From Echinococcus granulosus (lineage: Eukaryota > Platyhelminthes > Cestoda > Cyclophyllidea > Taeniidae), in the NCBI RefSeq assembly GCF_000524195.1, contig NW_020170396.1, forward strand, positions 2,180-26,286: 24,107 nucleotides of DNA. The letters are read 5' to 3'. A program made the translations under genes and the position numbers. Shown piece by piece: positions 9,004 to 18,087 of the stretch (positions are counted from its first letter, which is position 1; each line of letters opens with the position of its first letter). The notes below the pieces were generated by a model. It was not told the origin of the DNA. It saw only the letters and a program-made list of their open reading frames with translations, and did not search any database.

Positions 9004-10905
9004 ATGTACCGTATTAATCCAGTAGTTGAGGACACCGATGATGACATAGTTCATACTGACAATATGTACAAAATGAGCGTTGCGGGTCAGCCAATTCCAA
9101 CGGCAAGTACCACTGGGCCCACTGATCAATTCTCCCGTTTTCTTGTTAACAAATCGGGTGCTAGATCAAAACTTGGTCAGGCCTTAGAGACCATGGGACA
9201 ACAACAAGGATGCAAACATGTAGAATCCGACCAGAGAGCAGAGAAACAGACTTCCAAGGCTGCTCTGAATACTGAGGTATCCAACGAAATGAATCTTGAT
9301 AAATATATTGTCAGAAAGGTGGCTCCCGTTTCTAAGCTCGGCAAACACCTTCAATCACAGCAGGAGGGTGAGAACCGGTCTGATCACGACTTGGAGTTTC
9401 TTCATCGTCTTAAGGAAATGGAGCAAATGTTGGATGGCTTCCTCGTCCCGATGGGCCTCGTTAAATCTAGCGATCATATCTCGTCTTCACTACTCACGGA
9501 TAGCAAAGTCCCGGAACCTCCTGCTCAACCAACCAAACGCGTTGAAAAGCCAACTACGGCGCCGATCTCCACTCTCATGACCAATTCGATCCCTTCTCCC
9601 GCTCCGCCTCCTGGCGGTCATACTGGTGACTGCTCAAGGGTGGTTCACCCTCTGCATGGACTGGATCAGGTACTGGACAGCCTCTTTGCTCCGATGAGTC
9701 CCGTTAAATCTGGCGAGCATGCTTCATCTTCACTGCTCGGGGGTAGCAAAGTCGCAGAACCTCCTGCTCAACCAACCAAACATGTTGAGAACCCGACCGC
9801 TGCGCCGACTTCTGCGCCCTCGACCAATCTGGTGCCTTCTCTCACCTCACCCTCTGGAGTCCAAATTGACGACGACCCAAAATTGATTCATCGTCTTAAA
9901 GAAATGGAGCAATTACTAGATGGCTTTCTCGTTCCGATGGGCCTCGTTAAATCCGGTGAGCATGCCTCATTTTTGCTCACGGGTAGCAAAGTTCCAGAGC
10001 CCCCTGCTCAACCAGCCGAACGTATTGAGAAGCCGACTTCTGCGCCCACGACCAATCAGATGTCTTCTCTCATCTCGCCTTCTGGGGGCCAAATAGATGA
10101 CGACCCAAAATTGATTCATCGTCTTAAAGAAATGGAGCAATTACTAGATAGCTTCCTCGTTCCAATGGGTCTCGTTAGATCTGGCGGGCATGCCTCTTCT
10201 TCGCTGCTCACGGATAACATAGTTCCAGAACCTCTTGCTCAACCAACCAAACATGTTGAGGAGCCAACCACCGCGCCTATCTCTGCTCCCATGAATAACT
10301 TGGTGTCTTTTCTTCCTCCAACTTTCGTTGACCTCGCACTTCACTGCGACCCCAGAACTCCGCCTTTTGCGATTCTCCTCTACAGCAAGATGCTGAAATT
10401 GGGAGGTCACGATGTCTCTCTCCAATTCTACAAGCACTCCTCTCTTATGTCGATTCCGGAACACTTGCCCCAATTGGAAAAGTTCTTCACAGATCAGCCT
10501 CGTTCTTCTGCCTCAAAGTTAATTCTTTCCGTAATTTGGCGACCCTGTGCCTTGGGTTGTATGGCTGTTTCGAACCCCTTCACTGACCTCCCACTCTACG
10601 GCGAGTCGGCCATTTTAATGTTCCTTTCAAGTCTCTCACCCGACTTTGCCAGGTCTTTTGGGAACCTGTCTAGGATTGATTCGGCTGTCCTCACCAAGAA
10701 TGAGGAAGTGCTCATGAATTGTATCGAGAAGTTTGGGAAAAGGGGCAGTGAGCCCTTCTCGATTGAAGAGCTCTCACTTTTCATATCCTGTGAGGTAGCT
10801 GGATTGTCTTCTCTTATACAGAGAGCCTCCAATTCCTGGTTCAGCCGATGCATGTCAAACGAGTGTTTTGCCACGACGAAAAAAATGATTGATCAGTATC
10901 ATTAA
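9004..10905 (+). CDS. AIMP2: AIMP2-like multi-tRNA-synthetase complex scaffold with four tandem N-terminal repeats
   Basis: AIMP2 (p38) is a cytosolic scaffold that holds aminoacyl-tRNA synthetases together. The C-terminal ~190 residues (about 441-630) read as its thioredoxin/GST-like part: HSSLMSIPEHL, LSVIWRP, GESAILMFLSSL, IDSAVL and a final SNSWFSRCMS helix match the order of blocks in vertebrate AIMP2. The N-terminus, MYRINP, also resembles the family start. Vertebrate AIMP2 is ~320 residues and this protein is 633. The extra length comes from four repeats starting at H134, H215, H296 and H372, each a helix of the form HRLKEMEQLLDGFLVPMGLV plus a Pro/Ala/Thr-rich linker (PEPPAQPTK). That helix resembles the single RLYELKAAVDG segment of the vertebrate protein. 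A smaller duplication (SKLGQALE near 65, SKLGKHLQ near 110) lies before the array. The start has a good context (accATG). The frame is one uninterrupted exon, so a retrocopy is possible, but nothing is broken. Confidence 0.85.
   Translation: MYRINPVVEDTDDDIVHTDNMYKMSVAGQPIPTASTTGPTDQFSRFLVNKSGARSKLGQALETMGQQQGCKHVESDQRAEKQTSKAALNTEVSNEMNLDKYIVRKVAPVSKLGKHLQSQQEGENRSDHDLEFLHRLKEMEQMLDGFLVPMGLVKSSDHISSSLLTDSKVPEPPAQPTKRVEKPTTAPISTLMTNSIPSPAPPPGGHTGDCSRVVHPLHGLDQVLDSLFAPMSPVKSGEHASSSLLGGSKVAEPPAQPTKHVENPTAAPTSAPSTNLVPSLTSPSGVQIDDDPKLIHRLKEMEQLLDGFLVPMGLVKSGEHASFLLTGSKVPEPPAQPAERIEKPTSAPTTNQMSSLISPSGGQIDDDPKLIHRLKEMEQLLDSFLVPMGLVRSGGHASSSLLTDNIVPEPLAQPTKHVEEPTTAPISAPMNNLVSFLPPTFVDLALHCDPRTPPFAILLYSKMLKLGGHDVSLQFYKHSSLMSIPEHLPQLEKFFTDQPRSSASKLILSVIWRPCALGCMAVSNPFTDLPLYGESAILMFLSSLSPDFARSFGNLSRIDSAVLTKNEEVLMNCIEKFGKRGSEPFSIEELSLFISCEVAGLSSLIQRASNSWFSRCMSNECFATTKKMIDQYH
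9403..10320 (+). repeat. Four in-frame ~76-81-codon repeats within the AIMP2-like gene
   Basis: Units begin at 9403, 9646, 9889 and 10117 (spacing 243, 243 and 228 nt, all multiples of three). Units 3 and 4 are nearly identical over their first ~90 bases, from about 9860 and 10089, so their duplication is the most recent. Unit 2 is the most degenerate in the helix part (HPLHGLDQVLDSLFAPM), with prolines that would weaken a helix. Confidence 0.9.
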
Positions 10906-12429
10906 ATTTGTTGTGGGAATTGTTTGTTGTGAATATACCTTGATCATTGGGTGTTTGATGTTCTATGTCAATTCCGAGTTGGTGTTGATGGGGATCGTTA
11001 TGTTGTTACTTCGCTACTTACGTATATGTCGCCCCTGGAAAATTAACAAATATTCTTTTTATTTAAGGACCGCCGTGTAAAACGTCATTTGATTTTATTG
11101 TTGACTGCATCGGCTTCGCACACTACATTTCAGCAGTCAAAGTCCTTTCAATACGATGAGGCGGTACTACCGGTACAGAACTACCCTTTCTTGAGGCTTC
11201 TGCGAAATGACTGCAGAAAAACATGCTCCCCATTTGCCCGCCTAGATCATGCCTCTCTAGAAGTCGATGGACGAAGTGAATTGCCCATGTCTCGACTGGC
11301 AACAGTGTATCGTTTTACAGGTAGTGATGGTGGAATTTAATGGCTGCAGCTACGTTAGCTACATAGCTTCCAAAAGCTATGCAGCCATTTTCAACATACT
11401 CAACGGTGGTTTAGTCAAAGCAAGGCGCAAACAGCTGGTGACTTCTGACTTATGCTTTTGGAGCTGCCCTCTGAAATGAAATCTGCGTTAATTTTCGTTC
11501 TACATGGAGGTGATTACTGAGACATTAAAGTGTGAGGAAGCACTAGATTGACAAATTTTAAGGATCTACCAAAGGCAAGTCTCTGAGGAGTTTGTTAATT
11601 ACATCTCTACACCTAAAAGCCCTGTGATGCTTCATCTCGTGACGCGAATGTTGTTCTTTTGACATATACAATCAAAAGCGAATACTTGAGTAGTAAAATG
11701 TGAATTCTGGACATTTAAATAGTTATAAATGTAGGTATGTGTAATGTATGCGTTTTGAACATGCTCTTTAGGTGACAATCGGCCGAGTTGGAGAAACCTG
11801 GTAGTTGAGACAACCCCGTCAATCCTTAAAGAGGACACAAATCCCCACTTTGCATAGATTTTTACCACCCAATTTATCCCCTTCTCAGCGTCAGAGGGTT
11901 TAAAATCGCGGGTAGAGGGGAGAAACAATGAAGGTTCTGCATACTGGTCAATGCAATTATGCATTTATTGAGGCTTAGAATATTGAAATGGGAATTCAAA
12001 TCCTTCGGCTGCCACTTTCATGCTCCGCTTGGGGACCGATTCGGCTTTCATAGACGAGGCTTTCCTCCTTAGTCAACCCGTTTAGTCACGTCTTCTTCCA
12101 ACGTCGCCATAATCGTCTCATTGAGCAGGAATTGTCCAGGACATCCCATTCCGCTGTCACTAGCGTAGCATCCAAGTTACCTCTACGCGCTATGAGGAGT
12201 AAGACAGGAAACAGCTCCATTAAGATCAGTTGAATGGTCTCAGGGCCCAGTTGTGGAGGTTGGATTGCGTGCAACCGGGGTATATTACGCAACATTATGA
12301 ATGAGGAAACAAATATTATTCTTTTATGAGAAACCCAATTTATTCTAAGTCTTAACCTTGAAGCTCCTTATGCTTAGTCTTCAGCGTCCGTCATCTCAGG
12401 CGTTCAAGTAACCTGGAACTAATTGCTAA
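10906..12429. other. Non-coding stretch, no gene seen
   Basis: Short open frames (for example 11089-11340) show no recognisable protein and no consistent splicing. The notable content is a compact inverted-repeat structure at 11340-11388. The start of this stretch is the presumed 3' UTR of the AIMP2-like gene; I see no canonical aataaa close to its stop. Confidence 0.35.
11340..11388. repeat. Compact three-arm inverted repeat (cloverleaf-like hairpin)
   Basis: The outer stem pairs atggctg (11340-11346) with cagccat (11382-11388). Inside, agcta (11348-11352) pairs with tagct (11356-11360) around a 3-nt loop. Next to it, catagctt (11362-11369) pairs perfectly with aagctatg (11374-11381) around a 4-nt loop. 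All pairs are Watson-Crick. I do not know what, if anything, it does. Confidence 0.6.
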
Positions 12430-12464
12430 ATGAGAATGAAATTTCCCCTGAAGACAAAGGAAGT

Positions 12465-12570
12465 CATAATTCTAGGGCTGAATACGTATTCCAGACGTTC
12501 AGAAGGGCTGAGGACTACTGACATGGCCCGGAGACCGTGCAGCCTAGCCTTAAGTGGGCCAAAAAAAAAC
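12465..12570 (-). repeat. Terminal-repeat copy (R), shortened
   Basis: The minus-strand sequence ctgcacggtctccgggccatgt... followed by a run toward gaatacgtattcagccct matches the first two thirds of the R repeat. The ctttgtacttccgctgggcg part is missing. Confidence 0.55.
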
Positions 12571-13194
12571 AACCAAATTATTCGACACAGCTCCTCTCTC
12601 CTTTTGGGCGTCGCCTTTGGTGCCATCACAACGCAGTTGGTGCTGTAGGATAAACACCTACGAACCAACCGCACTAGTAACCGAATTTGCGTGCAACTAA
12701 GAATATACCTGCCTGCACCGTCATTGATTCGTCCTAGCAATTTCACTGGATCTCGAGTTTCGCCTTGTTTAATGGCTGCACTGGGGAAAGGGCGAATGTG
12801 CAGACCGTTGCATATTTCAACGCTGGCCCAAAAGCAGAGCCATATAAAGTAGGGCGGGGTTTAAAATTAGTACCGTGGGGATAGGGTTTCGTGTCTATTT
12901 CTCTTTGCCACTGTTCCCACTTCAATGCCACCCAGTCGTAACTGGCTATGTAGGTTCTATCCACCTGGTAGAGAGGTGGGGGCGGTATCGCGTGTTCACC
13001 CCCTTGACATCTTCGTCCAGGTACGACAGATGGTTGTTAATAGCAATCCTCCAGACTGCGTAACCAGGTTAGTTTCCAGAGGTAATCATCATTGTCAACC
13101 CTCTTGCTGAAGGTTGTCACCGATTCTCCCATCCGTACCCCATGTCCTTCTTCCACCACGTCAAGGTTTAGCATTTAGAAATGAAAATCAGTGT

Positions 13195-13390
13195 AGCTGT
13201 CTCCTAGGATCGTGTTCGCTCTCCGCCGCTACCAATATAGCACCCCAAGATTTCCCCAGAGACGAAAGAAGACATAGAATAGGACCGAATATGTACTGAC
13301 AACACACAGAGGGGTTGCGGCTACTGCCATGGCCCGGAGGCGGTGCCGCCCAGAGGAAGTATAATGGTGGAGCCTTAACTTCCCTCTTAC
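13195..13390 (-). repeat. Terminal-repeat copy (R), full length
   Basis: The minus-strand sequence contains acttcctctgggcggc, then gcctccgggccatg, and further on tatgtcttctttcgtctct. These blocks recur in order at 15455-15640 (plus). Confidence 0.65.
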
Positions 13391-14245
13391 CAAAACCGAG
13401 GGTAAAACAAGCAATCACAGTATTACATTCCACCTCGTAAATTTCTCACAGAGCCTTTTACTAAATTTGTAGCAAGATTATGTAGTTAATAGGTACCTCG
13501 TAAGCATAGGCTGCATTCCTTGGCACATTGCCACTTGCCAGATCCTCTTCATAGGGGTGGTTTCTTCGAGACGAAATTTAATTGTTGACGCACGCCGCTA
13601 AATTATAATAGAAGTGGTAATTTGGGAGCCTCATTACTCCTTTAATTTCATTTTATTTTTCATATAAGCCAATATCTTTCGAAAGTCTGCCTCATGGACC
13701 TAAGAATGTTCATTCATCCCACCTGTAACGTCAACAAGTCAGTTAGTAAAAATAAGAAAAAGTGAAGTTAAATATCAGGTAAGTATCTTTGTAGACAACA
13801 GACAGCATTAGCTCAACGGTAAATATCTAGTCATGATACATTAATTCAAATGAGCTCTAGCAGTCATTTGACATTTTCCATTCCTGCACTTGTGACTCCC
13901 ACCGCATGTCTACACGCATCGGCCACCGAGTGGTTTGTCGGCTGATGCAACCACTTCATCATTTGCCGCCATTAGTAAGAATAGAGGATTTTGATAGGTT
14001 CCTTTTCCTGTGTAGGCACACTTGGCATTAGTTGGTGTTTTATAAATCATAAAGGTGGGTAATGTCACATTAATCTGATCAAAAAATATTGGCAATTGGC
14101 AAATGCCACTCCTCAAAATAGGTCTCTGAAATAAAGTATGACTCATTTATGACTTGAAAGGTCTGGTGAATTAATGAAAGATAATATAAAACGAAAAAAG
14201 GAGGATTTTTACCAGGTCGTAGTGGAAGAAAATTGCTTTCTACCC

Positions 14246-14296
14246 ATTGGTTGCATTTCGTCTGGGAATCTGATTGGTCCTACTCAATTAACCAAT
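14246..14296. promoter_or_regulatory. Cluster of three CCAAT boxes
   Basis: attgg at 14246-14250 and 14273-14277, and ccaat at 14292-14296. Close clusters of CCAAT boxes are typical NF-Y-bound promoter elements in animals, but no confirmed gene follows directly. Confidence 0.25.
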
Positions 14297-14561
14297 CGCA
14301 CCATCGATCCAACCACAAGTTCGCCTCTGAAAGCTTTTATTCAGTCGGTTTCAATCAAAAGCTGCAGGATTTAAATTGATGCTTAAATTTCACAAAGATG
14401 TAATGAATCTCCTCAGCTGGAGGCTGAATCATATGAAAAATACTCATTTACAGGCGCAAGCTTGTTCTGGTAGCCGGCGCGCATATCGCGAGCCAGCTCA
14501 GAGTAAACCGTGAATTCAGACAAGAGACAGCGGTGTTAGTTCACGCATAAAAAAACAACCG

Positions 14562-14750
14562 ATGGTGGTGAAGTGTCTCGTGAACGAACTAAAAGACGTT
14601 AAACATGGTGCAGTGTTGTAATGGGACTTTCAGCTGCTCATCCGTAAGTTGTTAGAATGGCGTCAAGGTCCTACATACCCACTAATAACTTCTATCAATG
14701 AAGACCCAGATCATGATATTTTTAAAGACAAAGCCTTGTCAGCAATTTAA
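14562..14750 (+). CDS. Possible short two-exon frame, unknown product
   Basis: An ATG at 14562 opens MVVKCLVNELKD (14562-14597). A gt...cag interval of 36 nt (14598-14633) would remove the in-frame stop and join it to LLIRKLLEWRQGPTYPLI and on to KDKALSAI and a stop at 14750, giving 50 residues. The intron size fits the 31-35 nt introns of QTRT2, and a CCAAT cluster lies upstream. The peptide is not recognised, and the frame could be a gene fragment or chance. Confidence 0.22.
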
Positions 14751-15454
14751 GCCACCATTCAGCCTGTAATTTGCCTGATCATTGATGCTTGATTGATGTA
14801 TAAGGGATAGAACTTTAAAATATTGCGAAGTTAGTGCACACAGGTCGTCAGGACAGCTTAGTCCTTTCGACCAGCGGCAAAAGGTTGAATGGTGCAATAA
14901 ATTGAAGGACTGTTTCCATAAGTGAGGTATTAATGTGGGTGAAAAAAACCTAGATGCATCATTGCACTGTGGAAGCCGAACAAGTACCAGCACTTCTGCA
15001 CTGGTTAAGAAATAATGCAGGCCCTTCATAGACAGTTCAGCTAAAGCTCTGAAATAGGTATAAAAAATTAGCAGAGGAATACACCACAATGAAAAAAATT
15101 CAGTTTTCATTCCAGGACATTCGTTCTTTTTTTAAATTCTTGGGTTCCAATTTGGCTCAAACGTGACTAGCAAAAAAAGGCTACCAGGGAAAAGAATGAC
15201 AAAACTTAATCACAATAACAGAAAGCTGTAAGTGATTCTTCCAAATATATGTTCGGGGCTTCGAAAGAATTTGATAAGTAATAAATGAAAAAAGCAGAGA
15301 CGAGTTCCTGGATTGATCTACACAACAATGCTTTTACAATTCGCTTTTTTTTACTCGTCCTGTTATCACCTGTCAAAATTGTAAAATTAGAGCTGAAGTC
15401 AAACCAGATTTGTTTAACTATTCCCTCTCGTTTAGCAGACACTTAAAGCTCTGC

Positions 15455-15640
15455 TTTTGTACCACCGCTGGGTGGCCTGGCCTCCGAGCCAATGACAGTA
15501 CTCTTCCCGCCCTCCTCGAGCCCTTCTATGCGTCACTAATATATGTACTGCCCTGGTATTGTCTTCTTTCGACGTCAGAGAAGACTCGAGAGGCTGCATT
15601 GGTGGCAGTGGAAAGCAAATCCGATCCCAAAGGCCAAATA
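15455..15640 (+). repeat. Terminal-repeat copy (R), full length
   Basis: Contains ttttgtaccaccgctgggtgg, then ctccgagccaatg, then gtattgtcttctttcgacgtc, matching the minus copy at 13195-13390 block by block. Confidence 0.65.
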
Positions 15641-16254
15641 TTCTGATTTGCATTACTGGACGCTAAACCTTAACGCGACAGAGGAAGGGCATATGCTGTG
15701 GATGGGAGAATCCGGAATGGTCCCTAGCAGGTTGAAAATAGCGTCAACCTGTGGTAACTAACAGTCTCGTGTTCTACAGGAATGCTATTAGCAGCTGAAA
15801 AGAAATTAGCCCTGAACTGTCAGGAAAAGTTCATTACAGAGCTGTCTACACTACCTGTGTTATGGTGACAATGATGTGAACACACGATGCCGCCCCCACC
15901 TGCCTAGTGGGTGGAGAGAATCCAGATAGGCATGACTGTGCAGCACTGAAGTGCTAACAAATCAGCAAGGTGGAATAGATGCGAATCCTCATCCCACAAA
16001 ACTATTTCTAAACCTGTTTTTTTATTAACTGGCTCTACTTTAGCGCTTACGACTAGCAATACACATTTCTACTTCCCCTCTAATACAGTTTTCATGCAGG
16101 CGAAAACTCCAGGTCCAGTAAAATCGTCAAGATAGTGTCACTGACGTTGCGGCCAAGTATCGTCTTGATTACACGCAAATCCGATGACTAAAGCGGGCCG
16201 AGTAGCACTTTGCTTATTTGTCCAACAATTCATTTTGGTCTTCCGGACTCTTAA

Positions 16255-16400
16255 GACCCCGCCTTTGTACTTCCGCTGGGCGGCATGACCTCCGGACCAT
16301 GTAAGTTACTCCCCAGTTCTTTTGTACATTGGCAATACATTTTCCATCCCAGTATTATGAATTCTTTAGTCCTCAAGGGAGACCCAGGAAGCTACGCTAC
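16255..16400 (+). repeat. Terminal-repeat copy (R)
   Basis: cctttgtacttccgctgggc, then gacctccggaccatg, then catcccagtattatg repeat the order of blocks seen at 15455-15640. Confidence 0.55.
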
Positions 16401-16410
16401 CAACAAAGCG

Positions 16411-17930
16411 AAATCACGAATACAATATTAATAAAGTAATGAACTCTGCCCCCAGTGGCTCTTTGAAGCATCAGTTTCTACTTTTGTAGCTTTGATTCCA
16501 GCGGATGAAATTAAAACCCACTTTCTGTGTATATTTTAGCTTTTATGACCTAATCTACGAATGCTAAAGTGGAACGATAAAGATGGTTGTATTATTAGGA
16601 GGACTTAAATTGGTAGGCAGATAATACAAGGGTGGACCGTAATTTTTGACCCAACAATAGACTCTTCTTATCCATGGTAATCGAAGGTGAGGAGCACCCC
16701 AAGTAAGCAGTGCCACCGATGTCGAATCAAACTGAAACCACCACCTACTTTTGCCTGCGTTTATTAAGATTTTAACCTACTTTAACTGGTCGAAGTAGGA
16801 GTAGCTGAATAATTGTTCGACTCATTGTGTTGCCGATTTCACAATTGCTCGTCAATTCAACTAATGAGAGAAATTTTTTAAGCAAAATCATTGTAGTAGA
16901 ACACCGTGACTGCTTGCTTGGTTACGGAGGCACTGAGAAGGGCACGGCCATGCTACGTCCGAGCCTCCTGGCCACGTCAGCAGCCCTTTCAGTCCTTCTA
17001 TATATCACTAAAATCATTTCTATTCTAGTATTATGGCTTCTCTCGTCTTCAGGAATAACACAGAATGCTACAGTGGAAGTACATTTTTCCTCTACTTCAG
17101 TAAATCGGGTTTTTACTATAAAAGTGTGGAAAATTACGCCGAAAGCATTTACAGGCCCATATTACAAAGGTGTTCGACCACAAAAATAATTCATTACGTA
17201 AATATCTCAAAAATCCTCAAAATTAGCTGTTTATACAAAAAGTATCCAAAGAAAAGAACACCGCCCCGAATCTCTCTGCGCCACAGCGCATCCCGTCCTC
17301 TGAAACTGAGTTTGATATTGAACGTATGTCGTCCTTATTTATTTCCCAAATCCATAAAAAACGAGCACAAATGAAACAGAAAAAATTTTCTGCACTAATA
17401 TAATTGAAAAATTAGACAAAAACACAGTAAGTCAATTAAGAGAAATCGAGTTTAACCACACTGGAGCACTTTATAAGCCTATCATGGGGTAGTTTTACAT
17501 TCTAAACAGTATACAAAATTAGTAACTCACAAACTTGAGGCAGAGAACGGCGACAAGTCACAGATTGAGGCAATTGCCGAAAGGTGGGTTGTCAGGTGAA
17601 ATCACAGGTTTCTGCTTTGCGGATCGCGTGTGCGCATGACGGTCAACTTCAGATCGGCACCAAACTCGAGAATAGCCAATCCAAACGCTGCTACTTAGCA
17701 ACAACCAGTACAACAAGTTGCGAATAAGGCGTCATATTTCCGACTACTCAACACTTACTCGATTACAACGACTCGACATTGTGCACATATCTAGGTGATA
17801 GCCCCTACGTGAAACCGATCACTTGAAAAAGGTAGACCTGCACTCATTTGAGTAAGGTCCCAAATCTACCACATACACTTAGACAAGCCTATGCTCATAA
17901 TCAGGAAAAAAAAGGAAAAACATCCCACCG
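16411..17930. other. Non-coding stretch with one more R repeat
   Basis: No recognised gene. A single R copy lies at ~16925-17070. An AT-rich tract at 17200-17500 has short coding-like frames (see findings). ccaat at ~17679 and a gcgtgtgcgcatgacggtca stretch near 17627 give a promoter-like look, but no gene start is visible nearby. Confidence 0.3.
16925..17070 (+). repeat. Terminal-repeat copy (R), solo or end of an adjacent element
   Basis: ccgagcctcctggccacgt, then cccttt-cagtccttctatatatcact, then ctagtattatggcttctctc align with the R motif at 15455-15640. It lies ~670 bp beyond the R at 16255; the DNA between them does not clearly match the element interior. Confidence 0.45.
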
Positions 17931-17932
17931 TT

Positions 17933-17938
17933 TTTATT
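17933..17938 (-). terminator. Candidate poly(A) signal for VPS37
   Basis: Minus-strand aataaa about 150 nt after the VPS37 stop codon (18088-18090). This is the only canonical signal I found at a suitable distance. Confidence 0.45.
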
Positions 17939-18087
17939 CTAAACAGCGCAACGAACAAGAGGGTTGAAGTGAATACGCAAATGAGTTAAAGGAGATTTTT
18001 TTGTACGGCAAGATAGAAGCAGCCAATCATACTGAATAGATCATTGGGGTAAGTGGAGAACGAAAGAAGTGGTTGTGGAAAGTCAAT

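Larger units (their letters stand above)
12430..13390 (-). mobile_element. TRIM-like element, minus copy, with two terminal direct repeats
   Basis: Read on the minus strand from 13390 to 12430, this block aligns almost throughout with the plus-strand block 15440-16410. Shared parts include the gctaaacctt...gatgggagaat segment (near 13170-13125), gtgaacac-cgat-ccgcccccacct (near 12998-12970) and cacgcaaat-cg (near 12690). A ~190-bp motif occurs near each end, at ~13195-13390 and again at ~12465-12570 (the second shorter). No reverse transcriptase or other protein is encoded. Short non-coding elements with terminal direct repeats are known in cestodes as TRIMs; placing this element with them is inference from layout. 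Confidence 0.5.
13391..15439. other. Region between two inverted TRIM-like copies; possible promoter and small split frame
   Basis: About 2 kb lie between the inverted element copies. No recognised gene is present. It holds three CCAAT/ATTGG boxes in ~50 bp (14246-14296) and, ~265 bp further on, a short frame that could be two tiny exons (14562-14750). Plus-strand frames after 14860 look coding for short runs but are cut by stops. Confidence 0.35.
15440..16410 (+). mobile_element. TRIM-like element, plus copy, with two terminal direct repeats
   Basis: Inverted partner of 12430-13390. R motifs lie at ~15455-15640 and ~16255-16400, about 800 bp apart, in direct orientation. The interior between them matches the interior of the minus copy but has no long open frame. 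The copies are clearly diverged, so this is not a fresh insertion. A TRIM-type non-autonomous LTR element is my preferred reading; an unrelated segmental inverted duplication containing two R repeats is the alternative. Confidence 0.5.

Noticed and set aside
9296..9580. Overlapping frames inside the AIMP2-like gene (also 10144-10473 minus and 10596-10874 minus)
   Set aside because: They are shadows of the 633-codon gene; they follow its repeats and show no independent similarity.
12743..13433. Several 60-80-codon frames on both strands in the element region (also 15410-15761)
   Set aside because: They overlap the TRIM-like element, and the same frames are interrupted in the inverted copy, so they are not element-encoded proteins.
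16827..17189. 120-codon plus-strand frame with hydrophobic segments
   Set aside because: It runs across an R terminal repeat (16925-17070) whose other copies do not keep this frame, so it is unlikely to be a gene.
17672..17710. Ciliary X-box-like site near agccaatcc...cttagcaac
   Set aside because: Only one half-site fits the consensus and no gene start is nearby, so I did not list it.
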